64,000 bases of DNA from Ectopseudomonas composti (GCF_900115475.1 NZ_FOWP01000005.1:248001-312000), one strand, 5' to 3'; shown: positions 8,409 to 19,600, numbered from the stretch's first letter. Program-made: numbers and translations. Notes: generated by a model from the sequence alone, not told the origin.

Positions 8409-11009
8409 ATGATCAACGTAGACCTGCAACAACTGGTTCAAGCCCTGGATGCCGCGAGCAAGCGCGACCTGGAAATGGCCGCCGAGCGCTGCGTGGTACG
8501 CGGCGGCAACAAGATCCTCGTCGAAGACCTGCTGCTGGGTCTGCTGGAACGCCCGGAAAGCCTGCTGGCGCGTGCCCTGCAGGATGCCGAGATCGATGCC
8601 GGCGAGCTGGCCCAGGCGCTGCAGCCACGTGGCGAGCACAGCGAGTCGCGCAACCCGGTGTTCTCTGCCGAACTGGTGCAGTGGCTGCAGGACGCGCTGC
8701 TGGTGGCCAACCTGGAACTGGGCGCCAGCCAGATCGACCAGGCCGCGCTGATCCTCGCCCTGCTGCGCAACCCCATGCGCTATGCCGGCAGCCGCTATCA
8801 GGCGCTGCTGGGCAAGCTCAACGCCGAGCGCCTGCGCGACTTTGCCCTCAGCCAGCAGCCGCAGACTGCGGGCGGCAAGCCGGCGGCCGGTGTCGAATCC
8901 AACCTGGCGCGCTTCACCCACAACTTCACCCAGCAGGCCCGCGACGGCAAGCTCGACCCGGTGTTGTGCCGCGACGGCGCGATCCGTCAGATGGTCGATA
9001 TCCTCGCCCGCCGCCGCAAGAACAACCCCATCGTGGTCGGCGAGGCCGGCGTCGGCAAGACCGCCATCGTCGAGGGCCTGGCCCTGCGCATCGCCACCGG
9101 CGAGGTGCCGCAGGTGCTCAAGGGCGTCGAGCTGCTGTGCCTGGACCTCGGCCTGCTGCAGGCCGGCGCCAGCGTCAAGGGTGAGTTCGAGCGCCGCCTG
9201 CAAGGGGTGATCGACGAGGTCAAGGCCTCGCCCAAGCCGATCATCCTGTTCATCGACGAAGCCCACACCCTGATCGGTGCCGGTGGCCAGGCCGGCAGTG
9301 GTGATGCGGCCAACCTGCTCAAGCCGGCGCTGGCCCGTGGCGAGCTACGCACCATCGCCGCCACCACCTGGAGCGAATACAAGAAGTACTTCGAGAAGGA
9401 CCCGGCCCTGGCCCGCCGCTTCCAGCCGGTGCAACTGCATGAGCCCACCGTCGATGAAGCGGTGACCATCCTGCGCGGCCTGGCGCCGGTGTACGAGAAG
9501 AGTCATGGCATCTACCTGCGTGATGACGCGGTGGTCGCCGCCGCCGAACTGTCGGCACGTTACCTTGCAGGTCGGCAACTGCCGGACAAGGCGGTGGACG
9601 TGCTCGACACTGCCTGCGCCCGCGTACGCATCAGCTTGGCTGCTGCGCCCGAAGCGCTGGAGCGCCTGCGCGGCGAGATCGCCGAGGGCGAGCGCCAGGG
9701 TGAAGCCATGCGTCGCGACCTGGACGCCGGCTTGAATATCGACCACGAAGCCCTGGATGCGCTGGAAAGCCGCCTGGTGGCCGCCCGCGCCGAACTGGAG
9801 CAGGTGGAGACCCGCTGGGCCGTACAGCGCGAGCTGGCCGAACGCCTGCTGGAGCAGCGCAAGCAATGCGCCGCGGCGCGTCTGGGTCACGACGAGGACG
9901 CCAGCGACGAACCACGCCCTAGTCTGGAGGAGCTGGACGCCGAACTGCGCACCATTCAGGCCGAGCTGGCTGCCGCCCAGGCCAGCGAGCGCCTGGTCAG
10001 CTTCGAGGTCTGCCCGCGCCTGGTGGCCGAGGTGATCAGCCACTGGACCGGGGTACCGTTGAGCCAACTGGCGCGTGAGCACAACACCAAGGTCATCACT
10101 TTCGCCGACGACCTGCGCCAGCGCGTGCGTGGCCAGGAGCAGGCGATCCAGGCGCTGGACAAAGCCATGCGCGCCACCGCCGCTGGCCTCAACAAGCCCG
10201 ATGCACCAGTTGGCGTGTTCCTTCTGGTCGGCCCCAGCGGCGTCGGCAAGACCGAGACCGCCCTGGCCCTGGCTGATCTGCTGTACGGCGGCGAGCGCTT
10301 CCTCACCGTGATCAACATGTCCGAATTTCAGGAGAAGCACACTGTCTCCCGCCTGATCGGCGCACCGCCCGGCTACGTCGGTTATGGCGAAGGCGGCATG
10401 CTCACCGAGGCGGTAAGGCAGAAGCCCTACTCGGTGATTCTGCTCGACGAGGTGGAGAAAGCCGACCCGGACGTGATGAACGTCTTCTACCAAATCTTCG
10501 ACAAGGGCGTGGCCAACGACGGTGAAGGGCGCGAGATCAACTTCCGCAACACGCTGATCCTGATGACCAGCAACCTCGCCAGTGAGCGTATCGCCAGCCT
10601 CTGTACCGGCGGTGAGCGTCCGGCGACCGAAGACCTGGAACTGGCCATCCGCCCGCAACTGTCCCAGCATTTCAAACCGGCCCTGCTCGGCCGTATGCGC
10701 GTGGTGCCCTACTACCCGATGGACAACGACCTGCTGCGCCAGCTGGTCGGCCTCAAGTTGGCCCGCTTCGGCGAGCGCCTGGCGCGTCGCCAACTTGCTT
10801 TCAGTCACTGCGACGCCCTGGTCGAACACCTGGCCGAGCGCTGCACCCATGGTGACAGCGGTGCCCGTCTCATCGATCACCTGATCGATCAGCACCTGCA
10901 GCCACTGGTGGTCGACCGCCTGCTCGATGCCATGGCTGCCGGCGAGAGCCTGCAACGTGTACACGCCACGTTGGACGGCGATTCGGCTGTGACCTGCGAG
11001 TTCGCCTGA
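8409..11009 (+). CDS. tssH: Type VI AAA+ ATPase TssH (ClpV)
   Basis: The protein has 866 residues, a typical ClpV. An N-terminal Clp repeat domain opens with VDLQQLVQALDAASKRDLE. The first AAA+ module has Walker A GEAGVGKT at residues 211-218 and a Walker B LFIDEAH soon after. A central coiled-coil middle domain follows, then a second AAA+ module with GPSGVGKT at 608-615 and Walker B ILLDEVEKA. ClpV binds contracted TssBC sheath and disassembles it for reuse. The gene sits between tssG and the sigma-54 activator, as in the H2 cluster. Confidence 0.98.
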   Translation: MINVDLQQLVQALDAASKRDLEMAAERCVVRGGNKILVEDLLLGLLERPESLLARALQDAEIDAGELAQALQPRGEHSESRNPVFSAELVQWLQDALLVANLELGASQIDQAALILALLRNPMRYAGSRYQALLGKLNAERLRDFALSQQPQTAGGKPAAGVESNLARFTHNFTQQARDGKLDPVLCRDGAIRQMVDILARRRKNNPIVVGEAGVGKTAIVEGLALRIATGEVPQVLKGVELLCLDLGLLQAGASVKGEFERRLQGVIDEVKASPKPIILFIDEAHTLIGAGGQAGSGDAANLLKPALARGELRTIAATTWSEYKKYFEKDPALARRFQPVQLHEPTVDEAVTILRGLAPVYEKSHGIYLRDDAVVAAAELSARYLAGRQLPDKAVDVLDTACARVRISLAAAPEALERLRGEIAEGERQGEAMRRDLDAGLNIDHEALDALESRLVAARAELEQVETRWAVQRELAERLLEQRKQCAAARLGHDEDASDEPRPSLEELDAELRTIQAELAAAQASERLVSFEVCPRLVAEVISHWTGVPLSQLAREHNTKVITFADDLRQRVRGQEQAIQALDKAMRATAAGLNKPDAPVGVFLLVGPSGVGKTETALALADLLYGGERFLTVINMSEFQEKHTVSRLIGAPPGYVGYGEGGMLTEAVRQKPYSVILLDEVEKADPDVMNVFYQIFDKGVANDGEGREINFRNTLILMTSNLASERIASLCTGGERPATEDLELAIRPQLSQHFKPALLGRMRVVPYYPMDNDLLRQLVGLKLARFGERLARRQLAFSHCDALVEHLAERCTHGDSGARLIDHLIDQHLQPLVVDRLLDAMAAGESLQRVHATLDGDSAVTCEFA

Positions 11010-11019
11010 GGTGTCGCCG

Positions 11020-12549
11020 ATGTTCGCCGAAGTCCCGCAACCGCTACGCTACGCCGAAGCGCTGCTCGGCCGTTACGCCGAACTGGCGAGCGCCGCCAGC
11101 AGTGAGCGCCTGCTCGCCAACCTGGTGCGTGCGGCTGCCGAGCTGGCCGACTGCGCGCTGGGCCAGTTGTACCTGCTGGATCACACCAATACCCGCCTGA
11201 CCCTGTCCGCCGAGTGGCTCGACGGCCTGCTGCAACCGCGCGAGTCAGCCAGCCTACCCAGCGACTACGACGGCGAGCAATTGCTGCAGTACTGCCTGTG
11301 CCAGAACCAGTTGCTATGCATTGATGAACTCGACAGCGGTCTGCACAACATTGCCTGCCTGCCGGAAGGTGGTCGTGCCTGGCGTAGCCTGCTGTGTCTG
11401 CCGCTGCACGATGGAGCTGGCCATGCCCGCGGCCTGCTGCTGGTGGCCAGCCACGAGCGGCGCATCCTGCAAGGTTTTGCTGCCTCCTTCGCCCAGCTCG
11501 GTCGATTCACCCTGGCTCAGTTGCACCTGCTGCAGCGCCTGCGTGCACCGGTTGTCGACGGTGCCGCCAATGCTGTAACCGTCTCGTCTACTCCGGGCAC
11601 GCCATGCGCCAGCGGCTACGGATTGCTCGGCCAAAGCCAGGCCATGCGCCGCGTCTACCAGCTGATTGGCAAGGTGCTACACAGCCCGGTCAGTGTGCTG
11701 CTCACTGGCGAGACCGGTACTGGCAAGGAACTGGTTGCCCGCGCCATCCACGATTGTGGTGCGCGGCGCAGCAAGGCGTTCATCGTGCAGAACTGTGCAG
11801 CGCTGCCGGAGAGTCTGCTGGAAAGTGAGCTGTTCGGTTATCGCAAGGGCGCCTTTACCGGCGCCGACCGTGACAAACCGGGTCTGTTCGATGCAGCTGA
11901 CGGTGGCACGCTGTTTCTCGACGAGATCGGTGATATGCCGCTGACGCTGCAAGCCAAGCTGCTGCGCGTGCTGCAGGAAGGTGAAGTGCGACCGCTGGGC
12001 AGTAGCGAGACACACACGGTCGACGTGCGCATCGTCGCCGCCACCCACCAGGAACTGCGCAAGCGCGTGGAGGAAGGACGGTTCCGCGAAGACCTGTTCT
12101 ACCGCCTATCGCATTTCCCCATCGAGTTGCCAGCGCTGCGCGAACGTGACGAAGACATCCTGTTGCTCGCGCGCCACTTCGCCAGCACCGCCAGTGGTCT
12201 GCTGCAGCGTGATGCCTGCCGCTGGAACGATGCCACCCTGGAGCATCTGGCTGGCTACGCCTTCCCCGGCAACGTGCGTGAACTCAAGGGCCTGGTCGAG
12301 CGTGCAGTACTGCTCTGCGAAGGCGGTGAGTTGCTGCCCGAGCACTTCAATCTGGAGCAGACCCAGAGCGAAGGCAGCGAACCGCTGAGCCTACGCGAGC
12401 GTATGGACCGCCTCGAACGCAATCTGCTGCTCGACTGCCTGCGCAAGAACCGCGGCAACCAGACCAACGCCGCCAACGAGCTGGGCTTGCCCCGGCGCAC
12501 CCTGCTGTACCGCATGCAACGGCTGAAGATCAGCCCAAGCGAGGTCTGA
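11020..12549 (+). CDS. sfa2: Sigma-54-dependent T6SS transcriptional activator (Sfa2-like)
   Basis: The protein has 509 residues: an N-terminal GAF-like sensor region (to about 180), a sigma-54 AAA+ domain with Walker A GETGTGKE at 230-237 and the sigma-54-contacting GAFTGA loop at 277-282, then a C-terminal Fis-type helix-turn-helix ([20 protein letters not shown]). It should activate RpoN promoters for this T6SS or its satellite genes. I chose the ATG at 11020, which has GAGG 8 bases upstream; a GTG at 11011 gives three more residues and has a poorer site. Its position right after clpV matches P. aeruginosa sfa2 (PA1663). Confidence 0.93.
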   Translation: MFAEVPQPLRYAEALLGRYAELASAASSERLLANLVRAAAELADCALGQLYLLDHTNTRLTLSAEWLDGLLQPRESASLPSDYDGEQLLQYCLCQNQLLCIDELDSGLHNIACLPEGGRAWRSLLCLPLHDGAGHARGLLLVASHERRILQGFAASFAQLGRFTLAQLHLLQRLRAPVVDGAANAVTVSSTPGTPCASGYGLLGQSQAMRRVYQLIGKVLHSPVSVLLTGETGTGKELVARAIHDCGARRSKAFIVQNCAALPESLLESELFGYRKGAFTGADRDKPGLFDAADGGTLFLDEIGDMPLTLQAKLLRVLQEGEVRPLGSSETHTVDVRIVAATHQELRKRVEEGRFREDLFYRLSHFPIELPALRERDEDILLLARHFASTASGLLQRDACRWNDATLEHLAGYAFPGNVRELKGLVERAVLLCEGGELLPEHFNLEQTQSEGSEPLSLRERMDRLERNLLLDCLRKNRGNQTNAANELGLPRRTLLYRMQRLKISPSEV

Positions 12550-12596
12550 GCATGCCCACTCATCTTTCATCCACTTCCACCTAAGGAGCGTACTCC

Positions 12597-12731
12597 ATGC
12601 TGCATCGCTACCGGACCGCCGCCTTGCTCGCCCTGGCTATTGCCCTGGCCGGCTGCACAGGCAACTACAAGTTCAGCGACGACCAATACCGCCCGCTGGG
12701 CGACCCGCAAGCCGAGAAACGCGGCCACTGA
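12597..12731 (+). CDS. Small T6SS-linked lipoprotein (OrfX-like)
   Basis: The protein has only 44 residues. A basic start is followed by a hydrophobic signal and the lipobox ALAGC, placing the lipidated cysteine at residue 20, and then a 24-residue mature tail. The ATG has AAGGAG at 12583-12588. It lies between the sigma-54 activator and fha, the position of the small orfX2 (PA1664) in the P. aeruginosa H2 cluster. I know of no defined function. Export and lipidation are predicted from sequence; a T6SS role is inferred from position. Confidence 0.75.
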   Translation: MLHRYRTAALLALAIALAGCTGNYKFSDDQYRPLGDPQAEKRGH

Positions 12732-12751
12732 CCGCAAGGAGTAGGTTCACC

Positions 12752-13948
12752 ATGGAACTGGTATTCGATGTGGTCAGCGCGCAGCAATTCGTGCCAGGTC
12801 TGTTGACCACCAAAACCTTCAAGCAGGCCGGCGGCGTGATCGGCCGGGCCGAGGAATGCGACTGGGTGATCCCCGATCGCAAGCGTGTGCTCTCCAGTCG
12901 GCATGCAGAAGTGAGCTATCGCGATGGCGCTTTCTTCCTGACCGACACCAGCAGCAATGGCATTCAGCTCAAGGACAGCGGCGCCAGCCTGGCCAAGGGC
13001 AGCCCGCAGCGTATCGAACACGGCAGCGTGTACTGCCTGGGCGATTTCGAAATCCGTGCGCGGCTGGTGCGTGACCCTGCCATGTTCGAGGGCGATATCG
13101 GTTTGCCGCAGGCCGCCGGCAGCATCATCCCTGATGACGCCTTCCTCGATCTTGACCCGCTTACCGCGCTGGATCAGCAGGAGCGTGTGTACGCCGAGGT
13201 GGATGACCTCACCGCTGTGCTGCGCCCCAGCACCGCCCAGGCGCAGCAGCGCGACTATGCGCAGATCGACGAGGAAAACCTGCTGGTGCCCGAACTGGTG
13301 ATGCCGACGCCCGCACCGCAGCCCAAGCCGGCACCCGAGCCCGAGCGCCTGCCGCCGACCTTCTGGGAGAAGTTCTCCGACGCCCTCGGCGTACGCCTCG
13401 ATGACCTCGATGAAGAAGCGCGTCAGGCCCTGACGCTGAACGCGGCCAAGCTGCTCAAGCAGAGCGTTGGTAGCCTGCAGCAGGCTCTGCGTACCCGCAG
13501 CGAGCTGAAGAACGAACTGCGTCTGGCCCTGACCACGGTGCAAAGCGCTGGTAACAATCCGCTCAAGCATGGGCTGGATACCAGCGAGACGCTGACAGCG
13601 CTGCTGCGCGGCGGTAAACCCGGCCAACTGCCGGCCGAGCAGGCCATCAATCGCAGCTTCCGCGACCTGCAAGCGCACCAGGTGGCGCTACTCGCTGCCA
13701 GCCGCGCAGCGGTTCAGGGCATCTTCGAGCAGTTTTCTCCCGAGCAGTTGACGATGCGTTTCGAGCGCAATGGTCGCAAGCCGTTGCTACCGACCGATGG
13801 TGGCCGTTGGCGCGCCTATCGCCGCCTGCATGCCTCGCTGGAACAGAACGACGACTGGAGCGATCGCCTGTTCGCGCGTGATTTTGCCAGTGCCTACGAA
13901 GAGCAGGTTCGCCTGATCGCCACTCTCAATACCGACCTTCAAGGATGA
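12752..13948 (+). CDS. tagH: FHA-domain T6SS protein TagH/Fha
   Basis: The protein has 398 residues. An N-terminal FHA domain (about 1-105) has GGVIGRAEECDWVIPD, SSRHAEV and TDTSSNGIQL, the phosphothreonine-binding loops. A Pro-rich linker follows (about 185-200), then a C-terminal domain typical of TagH (FWEKFSDALGV onward). It binds a threonine-phosphorylated partner and couples the downstream kinase/phosphatase pair to T6SS assembly. The start ATG has AAGGAG upstream. It ends by overlapping the region of the tssJ start. Confidence 0.95.
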   Translation: MELVFDVVSAQQFVPGLLTTKTFKQAGGVIGRAEECDWVIPDRKRVLSSRHAEVSYRDGAFFLTDTSSNGIQLKDSGASLAKGSPQRIEHGSVYCLGDFEIRARLVRDPAMFEGDIGLPQAAGSIIPDDAFLDLDPLTALDQQERVYAEVDDLTAVLRPSTAQAQQRDYAQIDEENLLVPELVMPTPAPQPKPAPEPERLPPTFWEKFSDALGVRLDDLDEEARQALTLNAAKLLKQSVGSLQQALRTRSELKNELRLALTTVQSAGNNPLKHGLDTSETLTALLRGGKPGQLPAEQAINRSFRDLQAHQVALLAASRAAVQGIFEQFSPEQLTMRFERNGRKPLLPTDGGRWRAYRRLHASLEQNDDWSDRLFARDFASAYEEQVRLIATLNTDLQG

Positions 13949-13953
13949 ACGCC

Positions 13954-14436
13954 ATGCCTCGCCTGCTTTCCCTGGCCTTTTGTACCGCGCTGCTGACCCT
14001 GTCTGGTTGTGCCGCGATGTCGCCCTACTCGACCATGACCAAGCTGGACTTGAGCCTGGCCGGCAGCGACCAGCTCAACCCCGACCTTAATGGGCGCCCA
14101 TCGCCCATCGTCATCCGTCTGATGGAGCTCAAGCATCCGGTGGCTTTCGAGAACGCTGATTTTTTCTCGCTCTACCAGCGTCCCAAGGAGGCCCTGTCGC
14201 CAGACCTCGTGGCCTTCGAGGAGCTGGAATTGCGCCCAGGCGAAACCCGTGAACTGAAACTCTCGGTGCAGGAAGGCAGCCGTTACGTTGGCGTGCTCGC
14301 CGCCTACCGCGACCTGCCGGAGGCCAGCTGGCGCTATGTCATCCCGGTCGAGGCGGTGCAGCGCAACCAGGCGCGTCTGAGCCTGAACGAGCGCGGCATT
14401 CGCAACCTCGATGACACGCAGGAGCAGGGTCAATGA
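13954..14436 (+). CDS. tssJ: T6SS outer-membrane lipoprotein TssJ
   Basis: The protein has 160 residues. A signal peptide ends in LTLSGC, placing the lipidated cysteine at residue 19, and the mature domain is a transthyretin-like TssJ fold (PSPIVIRLMELKHPVAFENADFFSLY is typical). TssJ anchors the TssJLM membrane complex to the outer membrane through TssM. I use the ATG at 13954 because AAGGA at 13941-13945 is 8 bases upstream. The ATG at 13945 overlaps that site and would give three more residues. The stop overlaps tssK by 4 bases. Confidence 0.94.
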   Translation: MPRLLSLAFCTALLTLSGCAAMSPYSTMTKLDLSLAGSDQLNPDLNGRPSPIVIRLMELKHPVAFENADFFSLYQRPKEALSPDLVAFEELELRPGETRELKLSVQEGSRYVGVLAAYRDLPEASWRYVIPVEAVQRNQARLSLNERGIRNLDDTQEQGQ

Positions 14437-15764
14437 GTCAGCACAAAGTCATCTGGCAGGAAGGTATGCTGCTGCGTCCGCAGCACTTCCAGCAGAACGA
14501 TCGCTACTTCGACCAGCAGCTCAAGGTGCGCACGCAGAAGCTGGACAGCTACGCTTGGGGCTTCTTCGAGCTGGAGATTGACCGCCAGTTTCTCAACATG
14601 GGCAAGCTGGTGGTGAGCAAGGCCAGTGGTGTATTGCCCGACGGCAGCCTGTTCGACCTTGGCGCCGAGCGCGAGCCGCTGGGCCTGGACGTGCCGCCGA
14701 ACACCGGCAATACCCCGGTCTACCTGGCTCTGCCGCTGGTTACCGGCAACCACATCGAGAGCCGCCGCCCGGAGCAGCGTGACGTGCTGGCGCGCTACGT
14801 CGCCTTCGATGAGGAAGTCGCCGACTGCAACGCCGGCGACAGCAGCGTCAGCCAGGTCAGCACTGGTCGCCCGGACTTCCGCCTGCTACTCGGCGAGCAG
14901 CAGAGCGATCAGGCCTACGTGAAACTCAAGCTGTGCGACGTGCTCGACACCACGCCGGACGGGGTGATCAGCCTCGACCCGGAATTCAGCCCGACCTACG
15001 TCAACTTCCAGGCCTCCGGCTACCTGCTGTCCTGCCTCAAGGAAGTGATCAGCATGCTTGCCCACCGTGGCGACATCCTTGCCGAGCGCATTCGCGCCAC
15101 CGGCAAGGTGGGCGGTGCCGAGGTCGGCGACTTCATGATGCTGCAGTTGATCAACCGCTACGAGCCGATCCTGCGCCACCACCTGGGCGTCGAGCAGGTG
15201 CATCCGGAGCAGATTTACCGTGAGCTGGTCGGTCTGCTCGGTGAGCTGGCGACCTTCTCCAGCGAGACCAAGCGCCCGCGTCTGGAAGGCCGCTACTTGC
15301 ACAGCGACCAGGGTATGAGCTTCCGCAAGTTGATGGACGCCATCCGCCAGGTGCTGTCGATGGTGCTCGAACAGCACGCTATCGAGATGCTCCTGCAGCA
15401 GCGCCAGTACGGCATCCAGGTGTCGCCATTGCATGACCACAAGCTGCTCGGCACCTCCAGCTTCGTACTCGCCGCCAGCGCCCAATGTGATTCCGAGGAG
15501 CTGCGCCAACGCTTGCCCGCGCACCTCAAGGTCGGCCCGGTGGAGCGTATTCGCCAACTGGTCAACCTGCACTTGCCGGGGATCAAGGTCAAACCGCTGC
15601 CGGTGGCACCGCGGCAGATCCCCTTCCATTCGGGCAAGACCTACTTCGCCTTGGAGCTCAGCTCCGAGGAACTGGCGCAGCTGGAACGCTCCGGCGGCTT
15701 CGCCTTCCACGTGTCCGGCGAGTTCACCGGGCTTGAGCTGAAATTCTGGGCGATCAGGAACTGA
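14433..15764 (+). CDS. tssK: Type VI baseplate protein TssK
   Basis: The protein has 443 residues, the standard TssK (VasE/ImpJ) length. It opens with the family hallmark VIWQEGMLLRPQHFQQNDRY and contains YLLSCLKEVISMLAHRGDIL. TssK links the baseplate to the TssLM membrane complex. The ATG overlaps the tssJ stop (ATGA) and has AGGAG about 8 bases upstream. tssL begins two bases after its stop. Confidence 0.98.
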   Translation: MSQHKVIWQEGMLLRPQHFQQNDRYFDQQLKVRTQKLDSYAWGFFELEIDRQFLNMGKLVVSKASGVLPDGSLFDLGAEREPLGLDVPPNTGNTPVYLALPLVTGNHIESRRPEQRDVLARYVAFDEEVADCNAGDSSVSQVSTGRPDFRLLLGEQQSDQAYVKLKLCDVLDTTPDGVISLDPEFSPTYVNFQASGYLLSCLKEVISMLAHRGDILAERIRATGKVGGAEVGDFMMLQLINRYEPILRHHLGVEQVHPEQIYRELVGLLGELATFSSETKRPRLEGRYLHSDQGMSFRKLMDAIRQVLSMVLEQHAIEMLLQQRQYGIQVSPLHDHKLLGTSSFVLAASAQCDSEELRQRLPAHLKVGPVERIRQLVNLHLPGIKVKPLPVAPRQIPFHSGKTYFALELSSEELAQLERSGGFAFHVSGEFTGLELKFWAIRN

Positions 15765-15766
15765 CC

Positions 15767-16648
15767 ATGACAACCAAGGAAATGGAATACGGCCAGGATG
15801 ACAAGACCGTCATCCTCAACCGCAAAGGTGAATCGCGCGCAGAAAGCCCGTTGACCGACTTCAGTGCGCCGCCGAAATTCGAGCAGCTGGAAGAGCGCAT
15901 GATCTTCGCCGCGCGCTTGCGCCCGGCGGAGAGTTTCAACATCAGCCTCAACCCGCTGGTGGCGGCTGCGTCCGAGCTGCTCTCGGAAGTGGTGCGCCTC
16001 AAGCACAGCTTCGAAAGTGAGGACATGGATGCACTCAACCAGCGGCTGACCCGCGAGATCAAGCTGTTCGAGCACCGTGCTCTGCACGATGGCGCTGAGA
16101 GTAGCCAGGTGATGGCCGCGCGCTACGTGCTGTGCACGGTGGTCGACGAGGCCGTGGTGACCACACCATGGGGCAACGAGAGCCAGTGGTCGCAGATGAG
16201 CCTGCTTTCGTCATTCCACAACGAGACCTTCGGCGGCGAAAAGTTCTTCCAACTGCTCGAGCGCCTGTCGCGCAACCCGGTCAAGCACCTGCCGATGCTG
16301 GAGCTGATGTACCTGTGTCTGTCGCTTGGCTTCGAAGGCAAGTACCGCGTGCTGCAGCGCGGCATGCTCGAACTGGAAGCGGTGCGTGACAGCCTCTACC
16401 GGCAGATTCGCCAACTGCGTGGCGACGTGCCGCGCGAGGTTTCGCCACATTGGCAGGGTCTCAAGGATACCCGTCGGCGTCTGGTGCGCATCGTGCCGTG
16501 GTGGCTGGTGGCGCTATTCACCCTAATGTGCCTGGTGATGATGTACGGCGGTTTCGCCTGGGTGCTCGGTGAGCAGCGCGACACCGTTCTCAAGCCGTAT
16601 CAGCAACTCGACCCGGCCTCGGGTGTCAACATGGATGACGTGAAATGA
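15767..16648 (+). CDS. tssL: T6SS inner-membrane protein TssL (DotU)
   Basis: The protein has 293 residues. A cytoplasmic DotU domain includes NPLVAAASELLSEVVRLK and FGGEKFFQLLERL, and a single C-terminal membrane span lies at about residues 244-268. There is no OmpA-type peptidoglycan-binding extension, so wall anchoring would need another protein. It partners TssM in the inner membrane. The ATG has CAGGA 7 bases upstream; a second in-frame ATG at 15782 is possible. The stop overlaps tssM by 4 bases. Confidence 0.96.
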   Translation: MTTKEMEYGQDDKTVILNRKGESRAESPLTDFSAPPKFEQLEERMIFAARLRPAESFNISLNPLVAAASELLSEVVRLKHSFESEDMDALNQRLTREIKLFEHRALHDGAESSQVMAARYVLCTVVDEAVVTTPWGNESQWSQMSLLSSFHNETFGGEKFFQLLERLSRNPVKHLPMLELMYLCLSLGFEGKYRVLQRGMLELEAVRDSLYRQIRQLRGDVPREVSPHWQGLKDTRRRLVRIVPWWLVALFTLMCLVMMYGGFAWVLGEQRDTVLKPYQQLDPASGVNMDDVK

Positions 16649-19600
16649 AGAGCTTTTTCGCCAAACTTGGCGCCTTTTTCCGCAAGACCTGGGTCTGGAG
16701 CCTGCTGCTGGTTCTGGTCCTCGCGCTGCTGGTGTGGTTCGTCGGCCCGTTGCTGGCGGTCAGTGACTACAAGTTCTGGGAGTCGGCTACCAGCCGCCTG
16801 CTGACCATCAGCCTAATCTTCCTGCTCTGGGGCCTGGGCATGGTGTTCGCCAGCTGGCGCGCCACTGCGCGCAAGAAAGCCGAAGAGAGCGATGCCGATG
16901 CGCAGGAGCGCCTGCGCCGTGACGAGCAGATCAGCGAGGAGCAGAACGAACTGCGCCATCGCTTCAAGGACGCCCTGCGCACGCTCAAGCGTTCCACGCT
17001 GTACCGTGGTCGCAGCGAGAAATGGCGCAACGACCTGCCCTGGTACCTGCTGCTCGGTCCACAGGGCAGCGGCAAGACCAGCTTGCTGGATTTCTCCGGC
17101 CTGGATTTCCCGCTTAACCGTGGCGGTAGCCAGCGCCTGACCAAGGACGTTTCCGGTACCCGTTACGCCGACTGGTACTTCGCCGACCACGCGGTGCTGA
17201 TCGACACTGCTGGCCGCTACCTGACCCAGCCTGACGCACAGGTTGATGGTCGCGCCTGGGGCACCCTGCTCGGCTTGCTGCGCCAGCGTCGTGCGCGGCC
17301 GCTCAACGGTGTACTGGTGAGCATCCCGGTGGAGCAACTGCAGGGTGGCAGCGAAATGGAGCTGGAAACCCTGGCCCGCCAGACCCGCCAGCGCCTGCAT
17401 GAAATCCATCAGCGCCTGGGCGCCGACGTGCCGGTCTACCTGGTGCTTAGCAAGGCCGACAAGGTGCTGGGTTTCGACGAATTCTTCGACCAGCTGTCGC
17501 GTGAGGAAAGTGAGCAGGTGCTCGGCGCCAGCTTCCGCAAGGAGCAGAACGCCAGCGATGTGGGCGTGGTACGCCAGGAGTTCGAGGAACTGCTACGTCG
17601 CCTCAACAGCCAGGTGATCCTGCGCATGCACCAGGAGCGCGACACCCAGCGCCGTGGTCGCATCCTCGACTTCCCACACCAGCTCGGGCAGATCGGCGAG
17701 CGCCTGTGCCTGTTCATCGAGCTGGCCTTCGCCGGCAACCGCTACCAGCGCGCCAGCAAATTGCGCGGTTTCTACCTGACCAGTGCACCGCAGCTCAACG
17801 AACAACTCGACCCGCTGACGGCTGGCATCGGCCGCAACCTCGGCTTGGCCGACAGCGCCCTGCCGACCTTCCGCAGTGGTCGTGCGCGCTTCATCAACCA
17901 TCTGCTCAGCCGGGTAATCTTCCCCGAGGCCGAATTGGCCGGCCTGGATCAGAAGGAAGTGCGCCGCATCGACTGGGGCCAGCGCGCCATGTACGCCACC
18001 GCCTTTACCGTATTGGCGCTGTTCGGCGTGCTCTGGGCCACGGGCTTTTCGGCCAACCACGGGCGATTGGAAGAGCTGCGCGAGATCGCCCAGAAGCTTA
18101 CCCGTGAGCATGGTTCGATCAATGCGCAGGACGATGCCCTGCAAACCCTCAAGGCGCTGGACAGCAGCTACGCAGCGACCCTGGTGTTCCCGCCCAAGGG
18201 CGAGGTGTCCTACCTGCAACGTACCGGCCTGTTCCAGGGCGAGGCGGTCAATCCGCCGGTGTATTCGACCTACCGCGCCGAGCTTGAAAACCTGCTGCTG
18301 CCGCGCGTGGCGCGTCAGCTGGAAGCGCAGATCCGCGCCAACCTAAGCGACCGTGAGCGCCTGCTTGGCAGTCTGCGGGCCTATCTGATGCTCAACCTGG
18401 AAGAACGTCGCGATGCCGACTTCCTCAAGGAATGGGTAGCTGCCGACTGGTCGCTACGCTACGCCGGTAACAGCCCGGCGCAGCATGGTCTCAATACCCA
18501 TTTTGCCCGTCTACTCGACGAGTCGTTCGCGCCCTATGCGCTCAACACGCAGCTGGTCGCCCAGGCGCGTCAGGTGCTGCGCAGCGAGTCGCTGGCCAAC
18601 GTGGTGTATCGCATGTTGCGCGAACAGGCACGCAGCCTGCCAGAGTATCGCCTGAGCCAGAAGCTTGGCCCGCAGGCCGGCCTGATTGTCGGCAGCGACT
18701 ACGCCATTCCTGGCTTCTACACCCAGAATGGCTACAGCAAAACCTTCACCGCTCAGGGCGGCAACCTGGTGCGCGAGATTCTGCGTGACAACTGGGTGCT
18801 GGGCGAAGGTGAGACCCTCAGCGCGGGCGATCTGGGTCGCTTGATGGTGGAGCTGGAGCAACTTTACTTCCGTGATTACGGTAACTACTGGGGCGAAGCC
18901 ATCGCCCAGCTTGGACTGGAGCCAATTGGCAGTACCGGCCGTGGCGCTGCCCTGCTCAACGGCTTGACCGCGGCCAACTCGCCGTTGCTGCAACTGCTGG
19001 TGGAAGTGCGTGACAACACCCGCTTCAAGGGGCTGGCCGAAGCGGCTGATGACGCGGGTGCTGCCGCTGAGGCGCTGGAAGGCACCAAGGGCAAGTTAGG
19101 CAAGGCCGCCAAGCTGGCCAGCGCTGCTGCCGAGCAAGCGCAGCAGGCGCTGGCCAAAAATACCCCGGACACTGCGCGCAAGACCTTGGAGCGCCGTTTC
19201 GAAAGCCTGCACAAGCTGCTCGATGAAAATGGCGGTGCTGGCGTCGATCTGGCGGCTAGCATGCAGGCTCTGGACGAACTGCAACGCCAGCTGGCCAGCC
19301 TGGCTAATGCCGGCGCGAGTGATCAGGCCGCGTTCGAAATGGCCAAGGCGCGCATGGGCGGCAAGCGTGATGCGATCAACCAGGTACGCACTGCCGCAGC
19401 GCGCTTGCCGCAGCCCATTGGGAACTGGCTGGCTCTGCTGGCCGAGGACAGCTGGAGCTTGGTACTTAACGACGCCTACCAGTTCCTCAATCAGCGCTAC
19501 CAGAGCGAGCTGTACGCCGCTTACGACAACTCGCTGAAGCAGCGTTACCCCTTCACCGCCCACAGCGAGAGCGACGTGGCGGTGGCCGACTTCCGCGAGT

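Noticed and set aside
9345..10964. 539-codon open frame opposite clpV
   Set aside because: Antisense shadow of both ClpV AAA+ modules, with no independent coding evidence.
12552..12584. 10-residue ORF right after the sigma-54 activator
   Set aside because: Too short, with no ribosome site and no resemblance to a known leader; the small lipoprotein follows with its own site.
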